Below the pieces are notes generated by a model. That model was not told where the DNA came from. It saw only the letters and a list, made by a program, of their open reading frames with translations, and did no database searches. Positions 46,032-52,732 of a stretch of DNA of 64,000 nucleotides are shown in pieces. The position numbers and the translations under genes are program-made. Every line of letters begins with the position of its first letter. Position 1 is the stretch's first letter. The DNA comes from a virus. The DNA lies in IMG/VR virus record IMGVR_UViG_3300020020_000026, positions 18,287 through 82,286 of that record; one strand, 5' to 3'.

Positions 46032-46958
46032 TCACCCGTCAGTGATGGCGATAACAATGCCACCACCGCCGTCGCCGCCAATGCCCGGCGTGAATGCGCT
46101 GATCGTTGCGCCTCCACCTCCTCCGCCGCCGCCGGGGAAGCCGCCATTTCCGCCGTTGCCGCCCTCGCTATTGCGTGCCGTTCCGCCGCTGCCGCCGCTG
46201 CCCGCATAGCCAAACAGGCCGGGTAGTCCACGATTGCCGCCGACACTCGGTGTAGGGCTGATGTCCGCACCGCTGATTGTTACGCCGCCGAGAATTGAAA
46301 ACATTCCAGCCAAGCCACCGGCAGCGCCCGCGCTGTATGCAGGAGCAGATGTCTTGCCGCCACCGGCACCACCACCTCCGCCACCCGTGGCGCTGCGCTG
46401 ACCAGCGCCGCCAGCCGCACCGGCAGCGGCGGCGAGCCCGCCAGAGGCCCCGCCTAGACCAGTGTTCGCTTGTCCAGACGCGCCGCCAACTGTGCCTGCG
46501 GTCCCTCCCGTTGCGCTGGTTGCGTCACCGCCAGCCGATAGCAAGCCCGCGCCGCCACCACCGCCCGCTGCGAGCGCGGTCGCGCTGCCACCCGCACCGC
46601 CACCGCCGCCATACGCGCGATGCTCGTAAACCACATTGCCACCGAATGCGGAGTAACCACCACCGCCGCCGTGACCACCGCCGGACCCCGTACCGGGTGT
46701 GCCGCCCGCGCCAGCGGCACCGGCAACGTAGGGTTCCGTCGCCCCAAGCTCGCTGGTGAGAAAGATTGCCTCCAACCTGAATGCGCCACCACCACCGCCA
46801 CCGGCACCGGCAGCAACGCCAGACGCTTGAACATCGCCGCCACCACCGCCGCCCCCGGCCCCGATCAGGATCACGCGCGTGATGCCGTTGGGATCGGCGT
46901 TCGCTGGTTTGACCCAGTTGCCCGATCCTGACGTGAAGGCTTGGATGCTAAAGGCCAT
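46032..46958 (-). CDS. Gly-rich adhesin-like protein, paralogue
   Basis: The 308-residue product has the same layout as its neighbour: MAFSIQAFTSGSGNWVKPAN, then ITRVILIGAGGGGGGGD and a Gly-rich body ending in GIGGDGGGGIVIAITDG. The two N-terminal domains are related (FTSGSGNWVKP compared with FTTGSAATWTKEP). This looks like a tandem duplication. Glycine exceeds a third of the composition. Confidence 0.72.
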   Translation of the reverse strand: MAFSIQAFTSGSGNWVKPANADPNGITRVILIGAGGGGGGGDVQASGVAAGAGGGGGGAFRLEAIFLTSELGATEPYVAGAAGAGGTPGTGSGGGHGGGGGYSAFGGNVVYEHRAYGGGGGAGGSATALAAGGGGGAGLLSAGGDATSATGGTAGTVGGASGQANTGLGGASGGLAAAAGAAGGAGQRSATGGGGGGAGGGKTSAPAYSAGAAGGLAGMFSILGGVTISGADISPTPSVGGNRGLPGLFGYAGSGGSGGTARNSEGGNGGNGGFPGGGGGGGGATISAFTPGIGGDGGGGIVIAITDG

Positions 46959-48202
46959 TACTCGACGGCCTTCTTGTAGCGATAGCTCAATTTCACTGGC
47001 TCCTCGATACCGGCCGAAGGGTTGCTGAGCGGGGCTCGATAGACGTGGCCACTGTTGTCGTCCAACTCGATGAACAGGTTTCCGAAATTACTGATCGCTG
47101 CGAACTGCGGCGCGGTCAGCGTCTGCTCTGCGGTTACGAACGTGTCGCCAATATCGGTGTGCGTCCACTCGGCAATCTCGGTCGAGCCTTCGAGCAGGCG
47201 CACCGAAAGATCGGCGCTCACGATCAGAGGCGACTGGATGAAGTCGGCGTCGTTGGCGCTCGCCTCGTCTATCGCCTGGTAGATGTTGCTGGTGCCACCG
47301 GAATGATCGGTCCAGCCATTCAACGCCGTGTCGCCGTCAGGGCGCAGATAATCCAGGGCGAGGCTGTCCGATACATCGCCAACAAATGACGCAGTGTCTT
47401 CGGCCTCGACCGCAACAAGCGGTCCGCTGAAAACCTGGTTGGCAACGGTGCCGTTGAACAGCGCAACGTCCGCCGCCTCGGTCGCCGCCAGCGGCCCCGC
47501 GCTCGTAACCGTCCCAACAAACGCCGCGATGTCCGCCGTCTCGACAACGGCCAGCGGCCCGGTAGCTGGCGCATAAACGTAGTCTGTTGTTACGAACGAG
47601 GCCTGATAGAACTGCGCGGTGCAGGAGTTGCTGGTGCCAACCGTCGTCGTCAGCCACTCGACCTGAAGAAACAGATACTCGTTTGTCAGCACGACTTGCG
47701 GCGCGGCCCACGTCACCGTGGAATTGTAGGTTGTCGTCGTCGTTGACAGCGTGATGATCGTGCCAACCAGCGTCGCTGAAGTCAGCTTGCGAGCGCTGGA
47801 CCCGTCAGCATTAACCGAAGCCCACATGATGCAGCGGACGCGACCGGCATTCGATGCCGCGCCGGTCCGCATGCCGAAGGTGAAATTCCAATTGCCCGCC
47901 GCGAACGTGCCGTTGAGCGGAGCATCGGATCGGAATGAATCGCCAGCCGTCGTCGCGGCGTTGCCGGTGCCCGGAACGGGGCGGGTCTGGGCGTCGATCC
48001 AGCTCGCCGCCTGCGCCACGGTCGAGCGCGCGGTAGCGCCGATGCGCCCGCGCCAGTACGGCGTCGTGATCGCGGTCTTGGCAACTGTCCAGCCGAAGGC
48101 GCTGAGCGCACCGGCAGGCGCGGTGCCGTTATCCTGGACCTTGCCAAACCAGTCTGGCGCGGTGGCTGCGGTGTTCAGCAGATAGATGGTCTGGATCGCC
48201 AT
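46958..48202 (-). CDS. structural protein with shared repeat segment
   Basis: The 414-residue product begins MAIQTIYLLNTAATAPDWFG and has a beta-sandwich N-terminal half (about residues 1-210). Three 20-residue repeats (ATGPLAVVETADIAAFVGT type) match those of 43174-44763. A C-terminal domain (residues about 280-414) ends PVKLSYRYKKAVE. It is likely a head-fibre or decoration component made from exchangeable modules. Confidence 0.7.
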   Translation of the reverse strand: MAIQTIYLLNTAATAPDWFGKVQDNGTAPAGALSAFGWTVAKTAITTPYWRGRIGATARSTVAQAASWIDAQTRPVPGTGNAATTAGDSFRSDAPLNGTFAAGNWNFTFGMRTGAASNAGRVRCIMWASVNADGSSARKLTSATLVGTIITLSTTTTTYNSTVTWAAPQVVLTNEYLFLQVEWLTTTVGTSNSCTAQFYQASFVTTDYVYAPATGPLAVVETADIAAFVGTVTSAGPLAATEAADVALFNGTVANQVFSGPLVAVEAEDTASFVGDVSDSLALDYLRPDGDTALNGWTDHSGGTSNIYQAIDEASANDADFIQSPLIVSADLSVRLLEGSTEIAEWTHTDIGDTFVTAEQTLTAPQFAAISNFGNLFIELDDNSGHVYRAPLSNPSAGIEEPVKLSYRYKKAVE

Positions 48203-48451
48203 CTAGTCCACCCAGGCGAAGCTGAAGGTGCAGCGGTCGTAATCCTTGATATGAACCGGGTCGCTCGGCCACACTGAACACCCGCGCGCCCAGTAGGTAT
48301 CGACCGTGCCGTGGATCGAGCAGAGCCGCTCGCCGCCAGCTTCGGGTTTCAAATACGGACAGGCACCGTCATGCTGTTCGGGCAAGCCGTCAATGCCGCC
48401 TCGGCAGCATTGGCCGCAGCGGCAACATTCGCCAGACCGCACCCATGCCAT
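48203..48451 (-). CDS. YkgJ-like cysteine-cluster protein
   Basis: The 82-residue product has GECCRCGQCCRGG, then ACPYLKP, LCSIHGT and RGCSVWP. The CxxCxxCC...CPxL...CxIH...C order matches YkgJ-type cysteine clusters (Fe-S or zinc binding). It is unusual in a structural operon and may be a chaperone or modification enzyme for the head-fibre proteins. The biochemical role of this family is not settled. Confidence 0.7.
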   Translation of the reverse strand: MAWVRSGECCRCGQCCRGGIDGLPEQHDGACPYLKPEAGGERLCSIHGTVDTYWARGCSVWPSDPVHIKDYDRCTFSFAWVD

Positions 48452-48455
48452 GCTC

Positions 48456-48839
48456 TCATGCCGCGTGCTGGATCGTGCCGCTCGTCAGCGTGACAGTCTG
48501 ACCGGCCGAGATGGTGGTGCTGTTGAGCTGGATGTCGCCCGTGCCGACGCCAACCGTGAGGCCCTGGACAACAACCGTGCCGGTGCTGTCCTTGATGCGC
48601 GCGATGGCCGCCGTGCCGGAATTGTCCGCCGCCGTGTCGGTCATGCCCGGCGTGTTGTCGAAGGTGAGCATGTCACCCGACACTGTTGCGCTCGGGTCTT
48701 GCAACGTGATGGTTGCCAGCACCAGCGCATAAGCCGCCGTGCAAATCTCGATGTAGCCCGCCGCAGGACCGCCATCGATAGCGGTGACGACCGCGTTCAT
48801 GCGAGTGGTTTTGAGTGCAGCACTGTAGTTAACCGCCAA
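48456..48839 (-). CDS. head-fibre/decoration protein (TTG start)
   Basis: The 127-residue product starts at TTG 48839 with GGAGG 5 nt upstream. It reads NYSAALKTTRMNAVVTAIDG, and later VGTGDIQLNSTTISAGQTVT. It is a paralogue of the next gene upstream (shared MxxVxxxIDxG, KDSTG, GDIQLNSxxISAGQxVxLTS). Such short beta-sandwich modules are common near phage head decoration genes. Confidence 0.75.
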   Translation of the reverse strand: MAVNYSAALKTTRMNAVVTAIDGGPAAGYIEICTAAYALVLATITLQDPSATVSGDMLTFDNTPGMTDTAADNSGTAAIARIKDSTGTVVVQGLTVGVGTGDIQLNSTTISAGQTVTLTSGTIQHAA

Positions 48840-48854
48840 GGTCGCCTCCTTTGA

Positions 48855-49232
48855 TTAAGCCGGTGCCGCGTATGTCATCGATGTCAACGACACTTGCTGC
48901 CCGGCCGAGATGTTGACGCTGTTCAACTGGATATCGCCGCCGCCGCCGGTCGCCGTAACTGAGCAAGCGAACACCTCGACGCCGGTACTGTCTTTCGCGC
49001 GTGCCTTGGCGATGGTGCCGCCGGTCGCGCTGGCATCGGCCACGATGGGGTTGGCAGTTGCCACGCCACTGACCGCAGCGGCGAACGCCGGATCGGCGAA
49101 CGTCAGCGTCGCGACCTCCACGTCGCCTGCGGTCTGAAATTCGAGCGTGCCTGGCCCGGACCCGGCGTCGATGCGCAGCACGACGAGATTTGCGATAGCG
49201 GTTCGAACGACAGCGGGATGAGTTACCGCCAT
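48855..49232 (-). CDS. head-fibre/decoration protein, paralogue
   Basis: The 125-residue product begins MAVTHPAVVRTAIANLVVLR and carries the same GDIQLNSVNISAGQQVSLTS tail as its neighbour. The two are a tandem duplication. SD AAGGGAG lies 6 nt upstream. They are expected to form beta-sandwich trimers on the capsid or fibre surface. Confidence 0.75.
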   Translation of the reverse strand: MAVTHPAVVRTAIANLVVLRIDAGSGPGTLEFQTAGDVEVATLTFADPAFAAAVSGVATANPIVADASATGGTIAKARAKDSTGVEVFACSVTATGGGGDIQLNSVNISAGQQVSLTSMTYAAPA

Positions 49233-49235
49233 GAG

Positions 49236-49445
49236 TTACTCCCTTCCGATGACGGCGGAATCAGCCCCGCCCAATACGATCAGCCCGGCCTCGATCCAGT
49301 CCGGTATCAGCGAGCGCAGCAAGCGATCCTCGGCGCTGGCCAGGTAGGTGAGCCCGGCGACGTACTCGCTGTGCGTCGCCTCGCTATAGAAGCTTTCGAC
49401 CACGGTGAAGCTGGCCGGGCCGTTGAACAGGGCGATTTCAGCCAC
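49236..49445 (-). CDS. small structural-operon protein, first gene of late operon
   Basis: The 69-residue product starts at GTG 49445 (EIALFNGPASFTVVESFYSE) with AGGAG about 9 nt upstream. It is short and acidic with no named domain. It is the most upstream gene of the 40-kb minus-strand operon. The intergenic region 49446-49507 should hold the late promoter, but I see no clear sigma70 elements for the minus strand, which would fit an activator-dependent late promoter. Confidence 0.6.
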   Translation of the reverse strand: MAEIALFNGPASFTVVESFYSEATHSEYVAGLTYLASAEDRLLRSLIPDWIEAGLIVLGGADSAVIGRE

Positions 49446-49507
49446 GGCTAATTTCTCCTGTGCTTTCAGCGGGTTGCGCCCACAGAAAAAAGATCGAAAA
49501 TAGTTGC

Positions 49508-49545
49508 TATGTCCCCTTGACGTATAGGCTCACTTGCCCTATGTA
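49508..49545 (+). promoter_or_regulatory. promoter/operator module, site 3
   Basis: TATGTC-N5-GACGTA and TAGG-N9-CCTA are intact. The -35 is TTGACG at 49517-49522, spacer 17 bp, -10 TATGTA at 49540-49545. It is the first of the right-block modules and faces away from the late operon. The leader to ATG 49655 is about 100 nt, longer than all others. Confidence 0.82.
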
Positions 49546-49613
49546 GGGGATGGAAGGAACGGAGCGCCTCCCCCGCCCTCGGGAGCCACGCGAGACTAGG
49601 GGCAGAAACGCCC

Positions 49614-49649
49614 GGCCAGAGCGGTAAATCTGGCCTCCAATTCGGAGGC
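49614..49649 (+). promoter_or_regulatory. mutually exclusive leader hairpins
   Basis: GGCCAGA (49614-49620) can pair with TCTGGCC (49629-49635). GCCTCC (49633-49638) can pair with GGAGGC (49644-49649), which is the SD of the 49655 gene. The two stems share 49633-49635, so they cannot both form. This is a possible translation switch. No named riboswitch is recognised. Confidence 0.5.
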
Positions 49650-49654
49650 ACAAA

Positions 49655-50128
49655 ATGACCCGGAAACTTCTCTTCGAGAGCAAGACATGCTCCCGCTGCG
49701 GCGGAAGCGGCAAGTTCTCCTGGTGCCAGATGCACGGCGATATGTGCTTCAAGTGCCACGGCGACGGTGTGGTCCTCACCAAGAAAGGTCGCGCCGCCCA
49801 GGTCTGGCTCAACGCCAAAAAGCGGAAGCGCCTGGGCGAGGTCGCGGTCGGCGACTGGGTCTTGAGCGAAGGCATCGCAGGCTTTTCCGCTTCCTTCTGG
49901 GTCAAGATCGACGCCATCGAAGGCGCGGGCGCAGAGCTGAAAGCCACCGGCCTGAACAAGCGCGGCGAGCGGCACGGCTGGCAGGGCGACATGGAAGTCC
50001 AGATTTTCAAGGGCAAGGCCTGGGCCGCCGAGCTGGCCAAGGAAGCCCTCGCCTTCCAGGAGACGCTGACAAAAACCGGAACGGTTCGGAAGGTGAAAGC
50101 GAAAAAGAAGGAAGCGGAGGCAGCATGA
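49655..50128 (+). CDS. DnaJ-like zinc-finger protein
   Basis: The 157-residue product has CSRCGGSGKFSWC and CFKCHGDGVV near the N-terminus, the CxxCxGxG units of DnaJ-type cysteine-rich zinc domains. A small beta domain (AVGDWVLSEGIAGFSASFWV) and a basic tail KVKAKKKEAEAA follow. Such proteins are common among phage accessory genes, but their function is unknown. The SD is inside a hairpin. It ends in an ATGA overlap. Confidence 0.75.
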   Translation: MTRKLLFESKTCSRCGGSGKFSWCQMHGDMCFKCHGDGVVLTKKGRAAQVWLNAKKRKRLGEVAVGDWVLSEGIAGFSASFWVKIDAIEGAGAELKATGLNKRGERHGWQGDMEVQIFKGKAWAAELAKEALAFQETLTKTGTVRKVKAKKKEAEAA

Positions 50129-50487
50129 TCAAGGTTCGATACATCACCCTCGACGGCGTCAACAAGCTGCGCAAGTTCAAGACCCTCGCGGGCGCGCGGA
50201 AGTTCGCACTGGAATGGGTTGGCCCGCAGGATGTCGAAGGCGGCTACTACGCGGTCAGCGACGACGGGGTCGGCAAGGTCACCTGGCAGGGCTGCACCCG
50301 CCGGGAGCTATTCGGGGACAACGAACCGGACCAGATCGACGCCGCCTACAAGGCCGACAAGGCCGCGCTCGACGCCGCTTATGCCAAGGCTGTCGCCAGC
50401 GGCTCACAGGCCGACAACGAATTTTACCTCGCCCTCAAGGCTGAGTTCGACTGGACCTACGAGCCATCCAAAGGAATGAACCAATGA
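50125..50487 (+). CDS. hypothetical protein
   Basis: The 120-residue product starts at the ATGA overlap. The N-terminal half is a small alpha/beta unit (MIKVRYITLDGVNKLRKFKT, then ARKFALEWVG, YYAVSDDGVGKVTWQGC). The second half is helical and Ala/Asp/Lys-rich (AAYKADKAALDAAYAKAVAS). Its role is unknown, and it is coupled to both neighbours. Confidence 0.65.
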   Translation: MIKVRYITLDGVNKLRKFKTLAGARKFALEWVGPQDVEGGYYAVSDDGVGKVTWQGCTRRELFGDNEPDQIDAAYKADKAALDAAYAKAVASGSQADNEFYLALKAEFDWTYEPSKGMNQ

Positions 50488-50675
50488 GCCGAAACGAACC
50501 GCGACCCTGCCCATGCGGCAGCGGACTCGACAGCTACTGGCAGTTTGACGCCAGAGGAATCGAGTTGTGCCGTGCCTGCCCGAAGTGCCGGAAGGCGAAG
50601 CTGGCCCGCTACCGGAAAGAGGTGCTGACCGACAGCGCCTACCAGGCGGACGAGCCGATAGAGCCGCAGGACTGA
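50484..50675 (+). CDS. small zinc-ribbon protein
   Basis: The 63-residue product has CPCGSGLDSYW and LCRACPKC, spaced like a zinc ribbon, with a basic helix KCRKAKLARYRKEV. This NEPRPCPCGS-type N-terminus is common among phage-encoded small proteins. It overlaps the previous gene by an ATGA and ends 23 nt before the next promoter module. Confidence 0.7.
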   Translation: MSRNEPRPCPCGSGLDSYWQFDARGIELCRACPKCRKAKLARYRKEVLTDSAYQADEPIEPQD

Positions 50676-50697
50676 AGTCCTGTAACATATCGTGATC

Positions 50698-50735
50698 TAC
50701 GTCCCCTGGACATATAGGTCCGATTGCCCTATATG
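50698..50735 (+). promoter_or_regulatory. promoter/operator module, site 4
   Basis: TACGTC-N5-GACATA and TAGG-N9-CCTA are intact. The -35 is TGGACA at 50707-50712, the spacer 17 bp and the -10 TATATG at 50730-50735. Confidence 0.82.
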
Positions 50736-50787
50736 AAGGGTGAAGGGAAGGGCCGCCCCGGCCTCCCCAGTGAGAAGGAACCCCGCC

Positions 50788-51066
50788 ATGGCATTCGCCC
50801 CCTACGCAGCCTGCGTGAAGAAGATGGTTTGCGGTGGCTTCAGAACTGCCCCCGGCCATTGGTTCGAATATGCCAAGCCGGAAGCGGGCGAGTTCCTCCC
50901 CTTCCCCGGCTACGAGATGAAGGTGTTCGTCGGCCCGGTCGAGGGCGAGTTCCGGTGGGCCAAGGTCGTCGCCACCCGCGCCTACGTAGTGGTGGAAGAG
51001 GCGGCCGGTGGTGAGCCGGTGGTCGAGAAGTGGGCGATCAAGGGCCACAAAAAATACGCGGTATGA
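50788..51066 (+). CDS. hypothetical protein
   Basis: The 92-residue product starts at ATG 50788 after GAGAAGGAA; the in-frame GTG at 50740 would fall at the transcription start. It is beta-rich (VCGGFRTAPGHWFEYAKPEA, then MKVFVGPVEGEFRWAKVVAT) and probably a small barrel. It is the only gene of the site-4 cassette. Its TGA stop overlaps the next promoter module. Confidence 0.65.
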   Translation: MAFAPYAACVKKMVCGGFRTAPGHWFEYAKPEAGEFLPFPGYEMKVFVGPVEGEFRWAKVVATRAYVVVEEAAGGEPVVEKWAIKGHKKYAV

Positions 51067-51099
51067 CCCATTGACATATAGGCCTAGTTGCCCTATGTA
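51062..51099 (+). promoter_or_regulatory. promoter/operator module, site 5
   Basis: TATGAC-N5-GACATA and TAGG-N9-CCTA are present. The -35 is the consensus TTGACA at 51071-51076, spacer 17 bp, -10 TATGTA at 51094-51099. The first dyad begins within the stop codon region of the upstream gene. Confidence 0.85.
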
Positions 51100-51123
51100 G
51101 GGTGTGAAGGAAGGAGACAAGTC

Positions 51124-51288
51124 ATGAAGAGCTACTGGACCTACCGCGCCGCGTCACCCACGCCGGAATATCACGAAGTGCCGGAAGGCGCTTTCAAAGG
51201 GAGCGAAAAGGAGTGGCACGCTTTCTCCCCCGGAATGCGCCGCGAGATTGTCCGCTCGTTCAAGAAAAAGATGTCTACGTCCACTTGA
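51124..51288 (+). CDS. 54-aa hypothetical protein
   Basis: It starts at ATG 51124 behind AAGGAGACAAG, 24 bp past the -10. The peptide MKSYWTYRAASPTPEYHEVP is followed by a basic helix RREIVRSFKKKMS. The stop TGA sits inside the -35 (TTGACA) of the next module. Function unknown. Confidence 0.6.
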   Translation: MKSYWTYRAASPTPEYHEVPEGAFKGSEKEWHAFSPGMRREIVRSFKKKMSTST

Positions 51289-51313
51289 CATATAGGCTGA
51301 TCTGACCTATCTA
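51276..51313 (+). promoter_or_regulatory. promoter/operator module, site 6
   Basis: TACGTC-N5-GACATA and TAGG-N9-CCTA are intact. The -35 is TTGACA at 51285-51290, spacer 17 bp, -10 TATCTA at 51308-51313. The whole left dyad lies within the coding end of the preceding gene. Confidence 0.85.
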
Positions 51314-51363
51314 CAGTGTGAAGGGAAGCGGTGGTCGCCTCCCGAAAGAAAGGAGCCTCTCTC

Positions 51364-51777
51364 ATGTATCTCGCGGAATTCAAACCGGCCGGTGCCAAGG
51401 GCGCAGCCGCCAAATTCGAAGCGGCGCTCGTCAAGGCAATCGAGGCCGGTATGGCGGCCGGTGCCGGTAACAAACCCCGCGCCATGGTCGTCCAGGAGAT
51501 GGTCGGCATGACCAGCGAGGTCAAACAGTCCTGGTACGAGAGCGAGGGAGCCTGCGGGTTCGCTTGGGTCAACGTCGCCCCCGGCAATTCGCCCTTTGCG
51601 AACTGGTTGAAGAAAGCCGGTCTCGCCAGAAAGTCCTACTACGGCGGGGTCGATATCTGGATCAGCGACTTCGGGCAGAGCGTGGACCGCAAGGAAGCCT
51701 GCGCGAGCGCGATGGCCAAGTGCCTCCAGATGGAGCTGGGAATGTCCAGCATCTCCTCGATGAGCCGGTTGGACTAA
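51364..51777 (+). CDS. hypothetical protein
   Basis: The 137-residue product starts at ATG 51364 behind AAAGGAG; GTG 51331 behind AAGGGAAG is a possible alternative. The sequence is compact: a helical first half (KFEAALVKAIEAGMAAGAG), then a beta segment (SEGACGFAWVNVAPGNSPFA, SYYGGVDIWISDFGQS) and a C-terminal helix. I recall related single-domain proteins in phages and plasmids without known function. Confidence 0.65.
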   Translation: MYLAEFKPAGAKGAAAKFEAALVKAIEAGMAAGAGNKPRAMVVQEMVGMTSEVKQSWYESEGACGFAWVNVAPGNSPFANWLKKAGLARKSYYGGVDIWISDFGQSVDRKEACASAMAKCLQMELGMSSISSMSRLD

Positions 51778-51790
51778 CGGATCAACCAAC

Positions 51791-51812
51791 GGGGGCCGCC
51801 CTCGCGGTCCCC
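51791..51812 (+). other. GC-rich hairpin before 51827 gene
   Basis: GGGGGCCGC and GCGGTCCCC form a 9-bp stem with one G-U pair and the loop CCTC, 14 nt past a stop and directly before the SD AGAAAGGA. There is no T tract, so it may be an RNA-stability or translation element and not a terminator. Confidence 0.5.
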
Positions 51813-51826
51813 AGAAAGGAACGGAA

Positions 51827-52021
51827 GTGAAGAAGCGCAAGACCAAGGCCGAGAAAATGGCCGAGATGGATGTCCAAGCCGCGATCTACGGCCTCGTCAT
51901 CCCGATGATGAGCATCCCGCCGATGTACAAAGCGATGAAGGCGGCGGCGATGGAAGGCAAGTCCAAAGCAGAGCTGCGCGCAATCGCCGCCAGCTACCCC
52001 GGAGTAAAGGAGAGCGCGTGA
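51827..52021 (+). CDS. 64-aa helical protein
   Basis: It starts at GTG 51827 after AGAAAGGA. The product is Met/Lys/Ala-rich (KKRKTKAEKMAEMDVQAA, then a hydrophobic YGLVIPMMSIPPMY segment) and has a C-terminal helix. The central 12-15 residues could touch a membrane but are short for a span. No family is recognised. The stop overlaps the next start. Confidence 0.6.
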   Translation: MKKRKTKAEKMAEMDVQAAIYGLVIPMMSIPPMYKAMKAAAMEGKSKAELRAIAASYPGVKESA

Positions 52022-52257
52022 TGCACAAGGTTGTCCCCTACGCCTACTGGCGCGACCCGGCCACCGGCCAGGCTTTCTCGATCTACACCGCCTGGAAGCC
52101 GGATGGCTGCGTCCTCGAAACCAAGGGCTACACCATCGCCTGGAGCGATGGCACCAGCGGCACCGGACGCCCGGCATTCGAAACCGAAGCCGAAGCGGAG
52201 GCCTACCTCGCCAAGGTGCCCAAGGGATTTCGCGGAATGAGCATGGTGGCGTCATGA
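52021..52257 (+). CDS. hypothetical protein
   Basis: The 78-residue product starts at the ATG of TGATG (MHKVVPYAYWRDPATGQAFS). It is beta-rich with an acidic helix ETEAEAEAYLAKVP, the strand-strand-helix pattern seen in several small genes of this phage. Function unknown. Confidence 0.62.
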   Translation: MHKVVPYAYWRDPATGQAFSIYTAWKPDGCVLETKGYTIAWSDGTSGTGRPAFETEAEAEAYLAKVPKGFRGMSMVAS

Positions 52258-52442
52258 CCTACAAAGTCAGCGACATCGCCCACGAAACGCCGCGCCACGT
52301 TGTGTTGCGTGTCGCCAAGGGCTTCGAGGTTTACCAGCGCGGTACGTGCGCCATGACCCGCTGCGCCACCATCGGATTCAAGGGCGAGGAGGGACTCAAG
52401 CGCGCCGTCGCGGAAGTCGAGCGCAGGGAGAGAGCGAAGTGA
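52254..52442 (+). CDS. hypothetical protein
   Basis: The 62-residue product starts in an ATGA overlap (MTYKVSDIAHETPRHVVLRV). It has two strand pairs and a C-terminal helix GLKRAVAEVERRERAK, again a strand-strand-helix pattern. There are two Cys but no metal motif. Its stop overlaps the GTG start of the next gene. Confidence 0.6.
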   Translation: MTYKVSDIAHETPRHVVLRVAKGFEVYQRGTCAMTRCATIGFKGEEGLKRAVAEVERRERAK

Positions 52443-52684
52443 GCCAATACGACGAAGACTTCGACGCGGGCAAGCGCGCAGCCGCGCGCGAGCTGCAGCC
52501 CCTGGTCGATGCGATCAGCGACGCGATCTTCATGTTCAACGACATCGGCAAGGCGCGACAGCTCCCCGCCACGTCCCAGGCCGTCAACCAGTACGTCCAG
52601 ATGGGCAAGCAACTGGAGCGGTGCCTGCGCCTGTCCCCGCTTCGGCATTTGATCCCAGAACGGAAAGAGGATACGTCCACTTGA
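52439..52684 (+). CDS. helical hypothetical protein
   Basis: The 81-residue product starts at GTG 52439 after GGGAGAG. It is helical and charged (SQYDEDFDAGKRAAARELQP, LVDAISDAIFMFNDIGKARQ). The TGA stop lies inside the -35 of the next promoter module, the same arrangement as at 2046 and 51288. Function unknown. Confidence 0.62.
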   Translation: MSQYDEDFDAGKRAAARELQPLVDAISDAIFMFNDIGKARQLPATSQAVNQYVQMGKQLERCLRLSPLRHLIPERKEDTST

Positions 52685-52709
52685 CGTACAGGGCCAGGTG
52701 CCCTATATC
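52672..52709 (+). promoter_or_regulatory. promoter/operator module, site 7
   Basis: TACGTC-N5-GACGTA and CAGG-N9-CCTA (one mismatch). The -35 is TTGACG at 52681-52686, spacer 17 bp, -10 TATATC at 52704-52709. It drives the HD-hydrolase gene. Confidence 0.8.
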
Positions 52710-52732
52710 TAGTTCGAAAGGAGGTGGTTCCC

